A stretch of 64,000 nucleotides of DNA from Hymenobacter armeniacus (GTDB lineage Bacteria > Bacteroidota > Bacteroidia > Cytophagales > Hymenobacteraceae): contig NZ_JACXAC010000006.1 in assembly GCF_014699055.1 (NCBI RefSeq), positions 310,001 to 374,000 of the forward strand, given 5' to 3'. The position numbers were made by a program, and so were the translations under genes. Every line of letters begins with the position of its first letter. The stretch's first letter is position 1. The notes beneath the pieces are model-generated. The model was not told where the DNA came from. It did not search any database and worked only from the letters and a program-made list of their open reading frames with translations. Positions 55,106 to 63,999 of the stretch are shown here, piece by piece.

Positions 55106-56731
55106 ATGGCGTTTGCTGCTCGTTCGCCTTATCCTCGTTTGGCCCTGCTGGGCCTGCTCACGTTCACGGCCTTCGGCAGCCGCGCCCAAACCGGCGAAGC
55201 CGGGCGCCGCTGGCAGCACCTCGACCTGCAGGCCGACGGCGTGCCGGGCATCAGCGCCGACCGCGCCTACCGGGAGCTGCTGGCCACCCGCACCCCCGCG
55301 CCGGTGCTCGTGGCCGTTATCGACTCGGGCATCGACTCGACCCACCAGGACCTGAAGCCCATCTTGTGGCGCAAGCCCTCCGAAGTAGCCGGCAACGGCC
55401 TCGACGACGACAAAAACGGCTACGTGGACGACGTGCGCGGCTGGAACTTCCTGGGCGGCAAAGACGGGCAGAACATTGCCGTGGAAACGCTGGAACAAAC
55501 GCGCATCGTGGCGCAGGACCGGGCGCAGTTTGAAGGCGCCAAACGCAAAAAGCTCTCGCCCGAAGACCAGGCGAAATTCGACCAGTACCAACGGGCCAAG
55601 AAGGCCTTTGAGAAAGCGGTGGACGCCGAGAACAAGGAGTTGGCTTACCTGAAGGAGGCCTTTGCCAGCAACACGTTTTCGTTTGGCAAGGTCAAGCAGG
55701 CCCTGAACGTGGCGGTGCTCGACACGGCCGTACTGCGGCAGGCCATGGTTTCGCGGCCCGATGTGCCGAGCGCCAAGTCGTTGTACGCGTACCTGCGCCG
55801 CACCCATTTCGGCAGCACCGACGAGGAGCTGAAGGCGCTGGAAGAGGCCCTAAACCGCTCGCGCAACCGCGTCGAAAAAAGCCTCAACCCCGCCTACAAC
55901 CCGCGCCCGCTGGTGGGCGACGACGTGACCAACCTCACCGAAACCGGCTACGGCAACCCCGACTCGCAGGGGCCCGACGCCAGCCACGGCACGCACTGCG
56001 CGGGCATCATTGCGGGGGTGCGCGGCAACCAGCTCGGGGCCGACGGCGTGGCTCCGGCCACGGTGCGCATCATGAGCGTGCGCTCCACGCCCAGCGGCGA
56101 CGAGCGCGACAAGGACGTGGCCAACGCCATTCGCTACGCCGTCGACAACGGCGCCCAGATTATCAGCATGAGCTTCGGCAAAGACTTTTCGCCGAACAAG
56201 GAGCTGGTGGACGCGGCCATGCAGTACGCCGACCAGAAGGGCGTGCTGCTGGTGCACGCCGCCGGCAACAGCAGCCTCAACACCGACAAGGAGCAGAACT
56301 TCCCCTCCTACCGCTACCTCAACGGCCAGGACATTCCGAACCAGTTGACCGTGGGCGCCAGCAGCCGCCTCAATACCCCGGCCCTGACGGCCACGTTCTC
56401 CAACTATGGCCAGCAGACGGTGGATTTGTTTGCGCCGGGCGTGGACATCTACTCCGCCACCCCGGCCAACACCTACTCCACGTTCAGCGGCACGAGCATG
56501 GCGGCGCCGGTGGTGGCTGGGGTGGCGGCGGTGCTCAAGGCCTACTTTCCGCAGCTCACGGCCCTGCAGCTCAAGCAGATTATCCTGCAATCGGCGGTGC
56601 CGTACCACACGCAGGTGTACAGGCCCGGCACCAAGCAGCTGGTCGATTTTGCCACGCTCTCGCGCACCGGCGGCATCGTGAACCTCTACGAAGCCGTGAA
56701 GCTGGCGGATAAAATGACGACGCTGAAATAA
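55106..56731 (+). CDS. Secreted S8 family serine protease (subtilase)
   Basis: 541 residues with a signal peptide (LALLGLLTFTAFGSRA-Q). The catalytic triad is Asp73 (VAVIDSGIDSTH), His294 (SHGTHCAGIIAG) and Ser464 (GTSMAAPVVAG). The roughly 220-residue stretch between Asp and His is unusually long for a subtilase; it is helical and charged (roughly residues 125-280) and includes the FDQYQRAKKAFEKAVDAENKELA coiled-coil-like part. No type IX sorting domain follows. The start is the ATG at 55106. It probably degrades proteins outside the cell or in the periplasm; substrates are unknown. Confidence 0.93.
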   Translation: MAFAARSPYPRLALLGLLTFTAFGSRAQTGEAGRRWQHLDLQADGVPGISADRAYRELLATRTPAPVLVAVIDSGIDSTHQDLKPILWRKPSEVAGNGLDDDKNGYVDDVRGWNFLGGKDGQNIAVETLEQTRIVAQDRAQFEGAKRKKLSPEDQAKFDQYQRAKKAFEKAVDAENKELAYLKEAFASNTFSFGKVKQALNVAVLDTAVLRQAMVSRPDVPSAKSLYAYLRRTHFGSTDEELKALEEALNRSRNRVEKSLNPAYNPRPLVGDDVTNLTETGYGNPDSQGPDASHGTHCAGIIAGVRGNQLGADGVAPATVRIMSVRSTPSGDERDKDVANAIRYAVDNGAQIISMSFGKDFSPNKELVDAAMQYADQKGVLLVHAAGNSSLNTDKEQNFPSYRYLNGQDIPNQLTVGASSRLNTPALTATFSNYGQQTVDLFAPGVDIYSATPANTYSTFSGTSMAAPVVAGVAAVLKAYFPQLTALQLKQIILQSAVPYHTQVYRPGTKQLVDFATLSRTGGIVNLYEAVKLADKMTTLK

Positions 56732-56773
56732 CGCCCTGCACTGCCGGAGCTACCCCGCGCCTCCGCCCGCGGC

Positions 56774-59374
56774 TTACCCGCGCCGGGGCCGCAGGGCCAG
56801 GTAGTCGAGGTAATACAGCACCTTCACCGACACGTTGTTGTTGTGCGGCGTGTTGATGGTGTTGCTCAGGTTGTCGAAGTAGAGCGGCGTGGCGGCGTTG
56901 GCTTCGAAGAAAGACGCGCTGGCGTTTTTCCAGACGATGCTCACCTGCGAGCCCGGCGCAAACCACCACGAGTACACGGCGTCGATGTTGAAGGCGTTGA
57001 AGGTGTTGTCGCGGTTGCGCTGGTAGGCGGGCTCGGCCGTTTCGACACCATCGGGATGCAGGCGCGTGAAGTCGCGGTAGTGCACGTTGCTCACGTAGTG
57101 CCGCAGCCGGATGTTGAACGACATGCGGTTGGTGAAGGTGTAGGTGCCGGAGGCCGTGTTGGTGAAGGTGGTGACGTGGCGGCGGCCCAGCAGCACGTCG
57201 GCATCGGCGCCGCCGAAGCTGGTGAGGAAGCCGTTGTCGTAGGGCAGGCTGCCGTCGAGGCCGCCGGCGTAGCCAATCTGGTTCTGGTTGCGCTCCATGC
57301 TCAGCGCGTAGATGAAGCTGAGCTGGTTGCTCACGCGGTAGCGCGGGCTCAGCGTGAGCGACATGGAGTAGCGGCCGGTGCGGTCGCCGTCGGCGGCAAA
57401 CAGCCGCACGCCGCCGCTGATGTCGTAGGCGAATTTCTTGCGATAGTCGGACGAGATGAAGCCGCTCAGGCCGGTGTTGGCCGGCTTGCGCACGTAGTAG
57501 CGGCCCAGCGGCGCACGGCGCGGGTCGTAGTAGTCGCGGGTGGTAGGGATGGCCGAAAAATCGACCCCCACGCTGAGAAAATTCTTGGTAAACGTGGTGT
57601 TGCCGCCCGCGTAAAATCCCAGGTCCTGATACAGCGCGGGGCGCTCCAGCAGCGAGTAGCTCAGGTTGGCGTAGGTGTTCAGCCGGTTCACCTTCCAAAA
57701 CGGCTTGTAGATGCGGTAGTTGGCGTAGAGGCTCTGCGAGATGTTGTTGTTGCCGAAGAGCAGGCCCAGGTCGTTGGGGTTGTAACTGTGCGACTCGATG
57801 CCGTGGTCGGCGCCCCAGGTGAAGTTGCCCGAGATTTTGTTGAAGCCCACGTAGTATTTGTAGCCGTCGCGGTCAGCTACTTCCTCGTTGCGGCCGAATA
57901 CCTGGCCGCGGCGGTTCGAATACACCACGCCTCCGTTCACGGCGTAGGTATTCTTCTGGTTGGCAAGGCGAAACAGGGCACTGGTCACGTTGGCGTCGTA
58001 GGTCTGGCCGGCGCGCGTCACGTTGGTGTTGATGAGCGAGACGTAGGAGTTGTTCTTCAGGCTCTGGTCGAGCACCACAATGTTGTAGTTCGAAAACGGC
58101 TGGGTCAGCACGTCGCGGCGGGCGCCGCTGGTGCTGTCCTGCACCGTGGCGTACACGTCGTTGCTGATGGCGTTGAACACCCCAATGCCCAGCCCCTTGC
58201 TGGTACGGCCCGATACCTTGGTGGCATTGAGCAGGCGCGTCACGCCCGGGTTCTGCACAACGAATTCGCCGCCCGTGCGGCTGCCGTCGAACTGCCGGGC
58301 ACCGGTGCGCAATTGCCCGCTCACGCCGCCAAAGCCAATGGGCGTGGCCCCCACCCTTCGGGAATAAAACAGGTTGCCTTTGTTAAACAGCTCGGTGCCT
58401 TCGGTGAAAAACGCCCGGTTTTCGTTGTATTGCACTTCGAAGGGCGAGAGGTTGAGCACTTGGTTGTCGCTCTGCACCTGCCCGAAGTCCGGCACCAGCG
58501 TGGCATCGAGTGTGAAGCTCTCGTTGATGCCCCACTTCACGTCGGCGCCGCCGTTGAAGCTGGTGGTAGTGTTCTGCTTGCCCTGTTCGTTGAAGGGGTA
58601 ATGGTTGAGGTAGGTGCTCACGTAAGGCGTGAGCGAGAGGCGCAGCGGCGGCTTGAGGTCCTTCAGCCCGGTCAGCTCGCCCCACTGGTTCACGAAGCCA
58701 CTCACCTGCGGCTTCACTTCGTTCCAGAAAAACTTCTGCCGGCTGGCCCGCCGCTGCCGCCCAAAGTTGAGCCCCCACACCTGCTCCGGGGCTTTGCTGA
58801 AGCGAATGGCGGAGTACGGAATGCGCAGCTCGGCCACCCAGTCGGTGCCGTGCAGGGCCGTGCGCGAGTCCCACACGGCGTTCCAGCTGCCGTCTTCGCC
58901 GTTGGCCGGCGACTGGCGCATGTCAACCTGCACCCCGCCCGACGTCACGATGAACTCGTAGCCGTTGAGGTGGTCGTTATACGTATCCACAAACACCCCG
59001 AACCAGTCCGAATTGCCGATGTTGTCGCGGTTGCTGAGCTCGCGCAAAATCGAGTCCTGCGCCATGTCGTGCATCGTGGCGCCCACGTAAATGGCGTTGT
59101 CGTCGTAGAGCACGCGCACCTCGGTGGGGTATTTTTCGGGGCGGCCCGGCGTGGGCTCCAGCTCGGTAAACTGCGTGGCCACGGGCGCCGACTGCCACAC
59201 GGCCTCGTCGAGCACGCCGTCGAGCTTGGGCGCCGCGCTGATGCGCACGGCCTGCAGCTGGCGTTTGGGGGCAGGGGCTGTCGCCCCACTGGCAGCCGGC
59301 GCGGCGGGGGCCTGTCCCCGGGCTACGCCCATTCCCAACATCATTCCCCAAAACACCAATAAAAAGCGGCACAT
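56774..59374 (-). CDS. DUF5916 carbohydrate-binding/outer-membrane barrel protein
   Basis: 866 residues with a signal peptide (FLLVFWGMMLGMGVARG-Q). The N-terminal part (about 38-230) is a family-9 carbohydrate-binding-like module: AVRISAAPKLDGVLDEAVWQ, PTEVRVLYDDNAIYVGATMHD, and VAELRIPYSAIRFS. The rest is the DUF5916 beta-barrel, with repeated aromatic strands such as VNTRRGQVFGRNEE-type and FSVGVDFSAIPTTRDYY. Such proteins occur near polysaccharide or peptide uptake loci, but no companion transporter is adjacent here. The C-terminus ends in arginine-rich RPRRG. Confidence 0.9.
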   Translation of the reverse strand: MCRFLLVFWGMMLGMGVARGQAPAAPAASGATAPAPKRQLQAVRISAAPKLDGVLDEAVWQSAPVATQFTELEPTPGRPEKYPTEVRVLYDDNAIYVGATMHDMAQDSILRELSNRDNIGNSDWFGVFVDTYNDHLNGYEFIVTSGGVQVDMRQSPANGEDGSWNAVWDSRTALHGTDWVAELRIPYSAIRFSKAPEQVWGLNFGRQRRASRQKFFWNEVKPQVSGFVNQWGELTGLKDLKPPLRLSLTPYVSTYLNHYPFNEQGKQNTTTSFNGGADVKWGINESFTLDATLVPDFGQVQSDNQVLNLSPFEVQYNENRAFFTEGTELFNKGNLFYSRRVGATPIGFGGVSGQLRTGARQFDGSRTGGEFVVQNPGVTRLLNATKVSGRTSKGLGIGVFNAISNDVYATVQDSTSGARRDVLTQPFSNYNIVVLDQSLKNNSYVSLINTNVTRAGQTYDANVTSALFRLANQKNTYAVNGGVVYSNRRGQVFGRNEEVADRDGYKYYVGFNKISGNFTWGADHGIESHSYNPNDLGLLFGNNNISQSLYANYRIYKPFWKVNRLNTYANLSYSLLERPALYQDLGFYAGGNTTFTKNFLSVGVDFSAIPTTRDYYDPRRAPLGRYYVRKPANTGLSGFISSDYRKKFAYDISGGVRLFAADGDRTGRYSMSLTLSPRYRVSNQLSFIYALSMERNQNQIGYAGGLDGSLPYDNGFLTSFGGADADVLLGRRHVTTFTNTASGTYTFTNRMSFNIRLRHYVSNVHYRDFTRLHPDGVETAEPAYQRNRDNTFNAFNIDAVYSWWFAPGSQVSIVWKNASASFFEANAATPLYFDNLSNTINTPHNNNVSVKVLYYLDYLALRPRRG

Positions 59375-59485
59375 AAACCCGTTTCTCTAAAAAAAATACT
59401 TGCGAAGAGGCCAACAGATGCCGCCAGGGCCAAATAGTTGCTTGTAGCGCAGAAAATGTTGCTCCTTGAGCTTCGGCCCGGCTCG

Positions 59486-59534
59486 GACGCAACAAGGGCC
59501 GGCTTCCCCGCGGGAAGCCGGCCCTTGTTGCGTC
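59486..59534. terminator. Strong hairpin between the DUF5916 and M56 genes
   Basis: 23-bp perfect arms (59486-59508 with 59512-59534, core CAACAAGGGCCGGCTTCCC) around a 3-base loop. It lies 18 bases beyond the stop of the M56 gene and has no strong T-tract on either side, so it is a likely but atypical terminator. Confidence 0.6.
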
Positions 59535-59552
59535 TAAATAGCCCTGAGCTAC

Positions 59553-62375
59553 TTAGTCAAGCGAAATGCCCATGTTGTAGTTGCTGCCTTCGCGGGCGCC
59601 CATCAGCTTGCGGTACTTGGCGGCCACGTCGTCCGGCTGCTTTTTGCCGTTCACCGTGAGGCCCGACGCGTTGAGCTGCAGCTGGAAACTCTTGTCGTCG
59701 GCGCCAATCAGGCCGTCTTTGCGCAGCTCGCTTCGCAACGCCTCCGAATCGACGCGGGGCGGCGGGGGCGGCGGCGGGGGCGACATGGGTGCCGGCGGCG
59801 CCATCGGAGCCGGCGGCGCCATCATCGCGCCGGGGGCCTGCGGCGCGCGGGGCGGGCGCGGCGGCCGGGGTGGCCGCGAGCCGTCGCTGTCGCGGAACGT
59901 CGACTGGCTGCCGTTGCGGTTGATGGTCATCGACCCGGTGGGGCCCATTTTGCGGCCGGGGTGGGTGGCTTCGTACAGCTTCAGGTATTTCTGAAACACC
60001 TTTTGCGGCTGCTCTTTGCCGTTCACGGTGAGGCTGCTGGCCGTGAGCCGAAGCTGAAAATTTTCCCGGTCCTTAATCAGGCCATCTTTCAGCAGCTGGT
60101 CCACCAGGGCGTCGTCCTGCTCGCGGCGGCGGTCGGCCCGCTCCCGTTCCCGGTCAGCGCGCTCCCTTTTTTCTTCCCAAATGCGCTCGCGCGCTTCCTC
60201 GCGGCGCACCCGCTCGTCTTCCTGGCGGTCGAGTATCTCCTGCTGCCGGTCATGCTTTTCCCGTTGCCGGTCCACCAAGGCCATTTGCTGGTCCTGCAGC
60301 TCCTGCTCGCGGTCACGCAGCTGCTGGGCCATCTCCTGGTCGTCGGCCCCGCTCAGGCGCAGGCGGCGGGTCGAAGAAGCCTCGTCGAGCTGCCGGAGCT
60401 GGGCCTGCACCTTGCTCAGGCCCTGGTTGATGCGCTTGCGCTGCTCGGCGCTCAGGCCCTTGGCGGTGCTGGCGTCGCGCAGGGCGCGCTCGGCGCTGCG
60501 CAGGGCTTCGCGCTGGCCCTCGCCGTCTTGCAGCGGGCCCTGCGCCGTGCCCGGCTGCAGGCGGTAGACGCGGCTCAGCGAGCCGCCGGGGGCCAGCTTC
60601 AACCGCTGGAAGCTCCGGCTGCCGTTCAGCGTCAGCGGCTGAAACGACTGGTTGCGCAGGGGCTCCAGTTCCTGCATCTGGTACCGAAAGGTTTCGCCGG
60701 CCCCGGCGCTGCGCTCGAACAGCCGCCGCTGGGCATCGGCGTCGCTGCGGTACACGAAGACCCGCGCGTCGGGCGCCGTCGGCATCGGCACAATCTGCAC
60801 CAACTGGTCCTGGCCGTCGCGGTCCTGCTTGGCCTTGATTTTGAGTTTGCTCTTGCCGGTTTCGGTTTCGATGCGCTGGCCGTTCACCACGAGGTCGGTC
60901 ACCCGGCCTTTTTTGTCTTTGGTGATGACCACCGTGCCGGGATTGCCAACGTACGGCAGCGGGGCGAAGGGCGGCAGGCTGCGGCTGGCGCGGCGGTCCC
61001 GGCGGCGGGGCCGCGGCCGGTCCTGGTCGGAAGCGTCGACGTTCCGGTTCACGGTGATTTCGCGGCGCTCCTCCGTCGGCTGGTTCACGGTGGCCGTGGT
61101 GGTCGTTGTCGTGGTAGCGGTGTTTTTCACGCGCTTGGTGGTGTCGGCGGCGGCGGCTCGGGGCGCGGCGGGGCCGGTCTGCCAATCGGCCACCGAAGCG
61201 GCGGGCCGGGCCAATGGGCCGGCCAGGGCCACGCTGCTGCCCAGCAGCCCCAGGCCACCCAGCACCAGTGCCCCGGCCATGAAGCCCTCGGCCAACGTGG
61301 GCGCGGCCGGGCGGCGCTGCACCAGGCGGCGCACCCGGTTGAGCAGGGCGCCCCGGCCGCTCATGGCCGCCAGCGCCAGGCGCGGCGCGGTGGGCACCAC
61401 GGCGCTCTGGCTCCATTCGGCCAGGGCCGTGAGGGCGCGGGCCAGCCGCAGCGAATCGCCGCCGCACAGGGCCGTGGCCGCGTCGTCGCAGCAGTTTTCG
61501 CGCTCAGTGCGCACGCACCTGCCCATAAACCACACCGCCGGGTGGTAGAAAAACAGCGCTTCGGCCACCGTTTGCAACAGGTTCACGAGGTAGTCGCGGC
61601 GCAGCACGTGCGCCAGCTCATGGGCCAGAATGGCTTCCAAATGCGCCACCGACAGGCCCGCCACCGCACCCAGCGGCAGCAGTATCACGGGGCGCACGTG
61701 GCCCACCACCAGCGGCACCTGCACCAGCGCCGATTCTAGCAGCGCCACCGGCCGCCGCAGGCCGCTACGGGCCGAAATGGCGGCCAGCCGCTCGTGCCAG
61801 GCCGCGCTCACGGCCCGCACCCGGTAGCGCTTCAGGCGCTGCACATACAGCAGGCCGCCCAGCATGCGCAGGCTCATGGCCAGCAGGCCCAGCAGCCAGC
61901 CCACCACCAGCAGCGGCAGGTGCTTGTCAAAATAGCGCAGCCCAGCCAGCAGCCAATTCGCCGAAACCGCCGGGGCCACATCTGCGGCCGCCTGTGGGCC
62001 GGCCGCGGGCGCCGTGCTGCGGGCGCCGGCTTCCACAATCGGCCGTGGAGCAGCCGTGGCTGCGCTTACCCAGGTTGGGGCTTCTGCCTGCCGCAAGGGC
62101 AACTGCGAAACCTGCACCGCGGCGGGCCAGCCCTTTTCGCCCTTCACCGAATCGGCCCGGAAATACAGCCCAAACGTGATGCCGGCCAGCGCCACCATCA
62201 TGCCCAAGGCTCCGGCCGAGGCCGCGTAGCGCACCTCGGCCCGCTGGCGGCGCAGCAGCAGGAGCGCGCCGGCCAGCACGGCCGCCACCAGCGCCCCCTG
62301 CCACAGCGAGTGCAGCAGCGTCCAGCCCAAGGCCCGCGTCAGCGCGGGCGAAACGAAATTCTCAAGCGCGGTCAT
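59553..62375 (-). CDS. BlaR1/MecR1-type M56 metalloprotease receptor with duplicated C-terminal module
   Basis: 940 residues. The N-terminal half has four transmembrane helices and an M56 zinc protease with HELAH (252-256) and a downstream ERENCCDDA segment. In BlaR1 systems the protease cleaves the BlaI repressor after sensing a signal. After the membrane part the protein carries a Pro/Ala-rich region, charged coiled coil (about 640-735, rich in QE and RR), and two copies of a small module: KDGLI, FQLxLxASxLTVNGKxQP, KYxKL. No penicillin-binding sensor domain is visible. The ATG at 62375 overlaps the end of the BlaI gene by 14 bases, so the two are translationally coupled. The signal sensed is unknown. 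Confidence 0.85.
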   Translation of the reverse strand: MTALENFVSPALTRALGWTLLHSLWQGALVAAVLAGALLLLRRQRAEVRYAASAGALGMMVALAGITFGLYFRADSVKGEKGWPAAVQVSQLPLRQAEAPTWVSAATAAPRPIVEAGARSTAPAAGPQAAADVAPAVSANWLLAGLRYFDKHLPLLVVGWLLGLLAMSLRMLGGLLYVQRLKRYRVRAVSAAWHERLAAISARSGLRRPVALLESALVQVPLVVGHVRPVILLPLGAVAGLSVAHLEAILAHELAHVLRRDYLVNLLQTVAEALFFYHPAVWFMGRCVRTERENCCDDAATALCGGDSLRLARALTALAEWSQSAVVPTAPRLALAAMSGRGALLNRVRRLVQRRPAAPTLAEGFMAGALVLGGLGLLGSSVALAGPLARPAASVADWQTGPAAPRAAAADTTKRVKNTATTTTTTTATVNQPTEERREITVNRNVDASDQDRPRPRRRDRRASRSLPPFAPLPYVGNPGTVVITKDKKGRVTDLVVNGQRIETETGKSKLKIKAKQDRDGQDQLVQIVPMPTAPDARVFVYRSDADAQRRLFERSAGAGETFRYQMQELEPLRNQSFQPLTLNGSRSFQRLKLAPGGSLSRVYRLQPGTAQGPLQDGEGQREALRSAERALRDASTAKGLSAEQRKRINQGLSKVQAQLRQLDEASSTRRLRLSGADDQEMAQQLRDREQELQDQQMALVDRQREKHDRQQEILDRQEDERVRREEARERIWEEKRERADRERERADRRREQDDALVDQLLKDGLIKDRENFQLRLTASSLTVNGKEQPQKVFQKYLKLYEATHPGRKMGPTGSMTINRNGSQSTFRDSDGSRPPRPPRPPRAPQAPGAMMAPPAPMAPPAPMSPPPPPPPPRVDSEALRSELRKDGLIGADDKSFQLQLNASGLTVNGKKQPDDVAAKYRKLMGAREGSNYNMGISLD

Positions 62376-62787
62376 CGTCGTCGGGGTTAGGGGTGGAATT
62401 TTGGATTTCAATGTCGTTGAGCAGGCGGCGAATCTGAGCCAGTTCGTCGGCCGACGTCTGGCGGCTGCCCAGGGCCTGCATCACCAGCTTCAGGGCCGAG
62501 CCGCCAAAGGCCGCGTCCACGAACTTATCGAGGAGCAAGCCCTGGGTTTCCTGCTCGCGCACCGCGGCCCGGTACACGTGGCTGCGGTCGGCGTCGTCGC
62601 GCCGCACCAAGCCTTTTTCCAGCATCAGCTGCAGGATTTTGAGCGTGGTGGTGTAGCCCACTTCCGCCTGGCGGCGCTGGCTGAGGCTGTCGTTGATGGC
62701 GCGCACGGTGGCGGGCCCGTGCTGCCAGAGCACGTGCAGGATTTCCAGTTCGGAATCCGTAGGTTTGGGGGGCGGGGCTTTGCTCAT
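62362..62787 (-). CDS. BlaI/MecI/CopY family transcriptional repressor
   Basis: 141 residues. A winged-helix DNA-binding domain (ELEILHVLWQHGPATVRAIND, then GYTTTLKILQLMLEKGLVRRDD) is followed by a dimerisation helix region ending in an acidic tail. Such repressors are released when their M56 partner cleaves them. The ATG is at 62787, and three operator palindromes lie upstream at 62809-62888. The gene overlaps the receptor gene by 14 bases. Confidence 0.93.
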   Translation of the reverse strand: MSKAPPPKPTDSELEILHVLWQHGPATVRAINDSLSQRRQAEVGYTTTLKILQLMLEKGLVRRDDADRSHVYRAAVREQETQGLLLDKFVDAAFGGSALKLVMQALGSRQTSADELAQIRRLLNDIEIQNSTPNPDDDDRA

Positions 62788-62808
62788 GCTGCTGAAACGT
62801 GAGGTTAC

Positions 62809-62824
62809 TACGAATTATTTCGTA
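62809..62824. promoter_or_regulatory. BlaI-type operator 1
   Basis: Palindrome TACGAA-N4-TTCGTA, extended to 7-bp arms (CTACGAA/TTCGTAG), 21 bases upstream of the BlaI start. It fits the palindromic operators of BlaI-family repressors, and three copies with the same half-sites make coincidence unlikely. Confidence 0.82.
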
Positions 62825-62841
62825 GGATAAAGCAAAGGTGT

Positions 62842-62857
62842 TACGAATAGCTTCGTA
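62842..62857. promoter_or_regulatory. BlaI-type operator 2, between candidate -33 and -7 boxes
   Basis: TACGAA-N4-TTCGTA. On the minus strand the site lies between a possible TTG at 62862-62864 and CACCTTTG at 62833-62840 (21-base spacing, one mismatch from TAnnTTTG). Binding there would block the promoter. The promoter assignment is tentative. Confidence 0.75.
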
Positions 62858-62872
62858 GTTGCAAGCAATACC

Positions 62873-62888
62873 TACGAAATAATTCGTA
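62873..62888. promoter_or_regulatory. BlaI-type operator 3
   Basis: TACGAA-N4-TTCGTA. The left edges of the three sites are 33 and 31 bases apart, close to three helical turns, so dimers on adjacent sites would lie on the same DNA face. Confidence 0.78.
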
Positions 62889-62983
62889 CAACAACCCAAA
62901 ATACTATTAACGCCTTATAAAACAAGACGTTAATTTTTTTCATCTTTAGGGGGCAAACTGAGTACGAGCAATGCGCCCTGTGG

Positions 62984-63361
62984 CTATTCGGCCGGGCCGG
63001 CTGCCGGGCGCCGCTTGGCCAGCGTGACGCGGGCGCGGTGGCAAATGCCGCCCAACGGCGGGTTAAACTTGCTCACGCTCACCTTCACTTTGCGCACGTG
63101 CGGCAGCTCGGCCATGATGCGGTCGAGCACGCGGTGGGCTACGTGTTCCAGCAGCCGGGCGGGGGCCCGCATTTCTTCGGCCACCAGGCGGTAAAGCACT
63201 TCGTAGTTCACGGTTTGCTGCAGCTTGTCGGAAGCGCCGGCCGCCAGCAGGTTGGTGCTGATGTAGAGGTCGACGCCGTACTTATTGCCGATTTTCTGCT
63301 CCTCGTCGTAGTACCCGTGGAAGGCAAAGAACTCCATGCCTTCAAGTGCAATCTGGCCCAT
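62984..63361 (-). CDS. folB: Dihydroneopterin aldolase
   Basis: 125 residues. FolB converts dihydroneopterin to 6-hydroxymethyl-dihydropterin in folate synthesis. The start MGQIALEGMEFFAFHGYYDEEQ contains the conserved substrate-binding HGYYDEE. The middle has TVNYEVLYRLVAEEM, and the C-terminal VSVSKFNPPLGG holds the conserved lysine. The ATG at 63361 is the start consistent with the family; frames further upstream are artefacts. It is downstream of the terminator of the proline-rich gene, so has its own promoter. Confidence 0.93.
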   Translation of the reverse strand: MGQIALEGMEFFAFHGYYDEEQKIGNKYGVDLYISTNLLAAGASDKLQQTVNYEVLYRLVAEEMRAPARLLEHVAHRVLDRIMAELPHVRKVKVSVSKFNPPLGGICHRARVTLAKRRPAAGPAE

Positions 63362-63448
63362 GTGATGAGGGGTGTGGTGGTGGGGTGAGGTACCGCGCCG
63401 CAGGCAAATCAGCCATGCGGCACGGCAAAGGTCCGCCACAAAAAAGAA

Positions 63449-63470
63449 AGCCCGTCCTTTCGGACGGGCT
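63449..63470 (-). terminator. Rho-independent terminator of the proline-rich gene
   Basis: Stem AGCCCGTCC (63449-63457) with GGACGGGCT (63462-63470). On the minus strand the hairpin is followed by a T-rich run (63438-63448). Confidence 0.85.
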
Positions 63471-63543
63471 GTTCAGCAAACCTCAGCAATACTACATCCG
63501 AAAACCTCGCGCAAAACGAACTTCGGCGCGGCCAAGTAGCAGG

Positions 63544-63999
63544 CTAGATTTCGTCGAAGAAAGACTTTTCTGCCACCGCAGCTTCGGCCGTTACAGGGGC
63601 TTCGGCGGTGGCGGGGGCAGCCGCGGCCATGCCGGGGTGCGTCATGGGCTGGGGCTGGGTGATTTCGGGCCGGTCGGGGCCAACGGGACGAATGTCGGGG
63701 GCGGTGGGTTCCACGCGCGGGGCGCCGGGCTGGGGCACCTGCGAGGGCGCGGGCTGCTCGATGTTGGGTGCAGGCGAAATGCCGGGGTTTTCGGCGGGCG
63801 CGTTGGGGCGCTCAATGTCGGGATGCGGGGCCGTGCCCGGGTCGGGCTGCTGGCCGGGCTTGGGGTTGTAGCCGGTGGGCTGGGCAGCCTGCTCCAGCTG
63901 CTCCTGGGAGCGGCTGCGGGCGTTGGGCGCGAAGGCGGCTGGCGTGGCCGCAGCTACGGCAGCAGCGGAAGAAACGGAGGAGGCGGAAGTGACTTGCAT
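63544..63999 (-). CDS. Proline-rich hypothetical protein
   Basis: 151 residues, low complexity, with repeated proline-rich phrases (PNAPAENPGISPAPNIEQP, PQPGAPRVEPTAPDIRPVGPDRPEI) and a C-terminal FFDEI. Neither a signal peptide nor a membrane segment is evident. The ATG at 63999 is at the very edge of the window; if translation started earlier, that would be outside it. It may be a linker-type or structural protein. The function is unknown. Confidence 0.55.
   Translation of the reverse strand: MQVTSASSVSSAAAVAAATPAAFAPNARSRSQEQLEQAAQPTGYNPKPGQQPDPGTAPHPDIERPNAPAENPGISPAPNIEQPAPSQVPQPGAPRVEPTAPDIRPVGPDRPEITQPQPMTHPGMAAAAPATAEAPVTAEAAVAEKSFFDEI

Noticed and set aside
56843..59362. 839-codon plus-strand frame opposite the DUF5916 gene
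   Set aside because: Antisense artefact of high-GC third positions; no motif or start context.
59961..61739. 592-codon plus-strand frame opposite the M56 receptor
   Set aside because: Shadow of the receptor gene with leucine/valine/glycine-biased sequence and no recognised domain.
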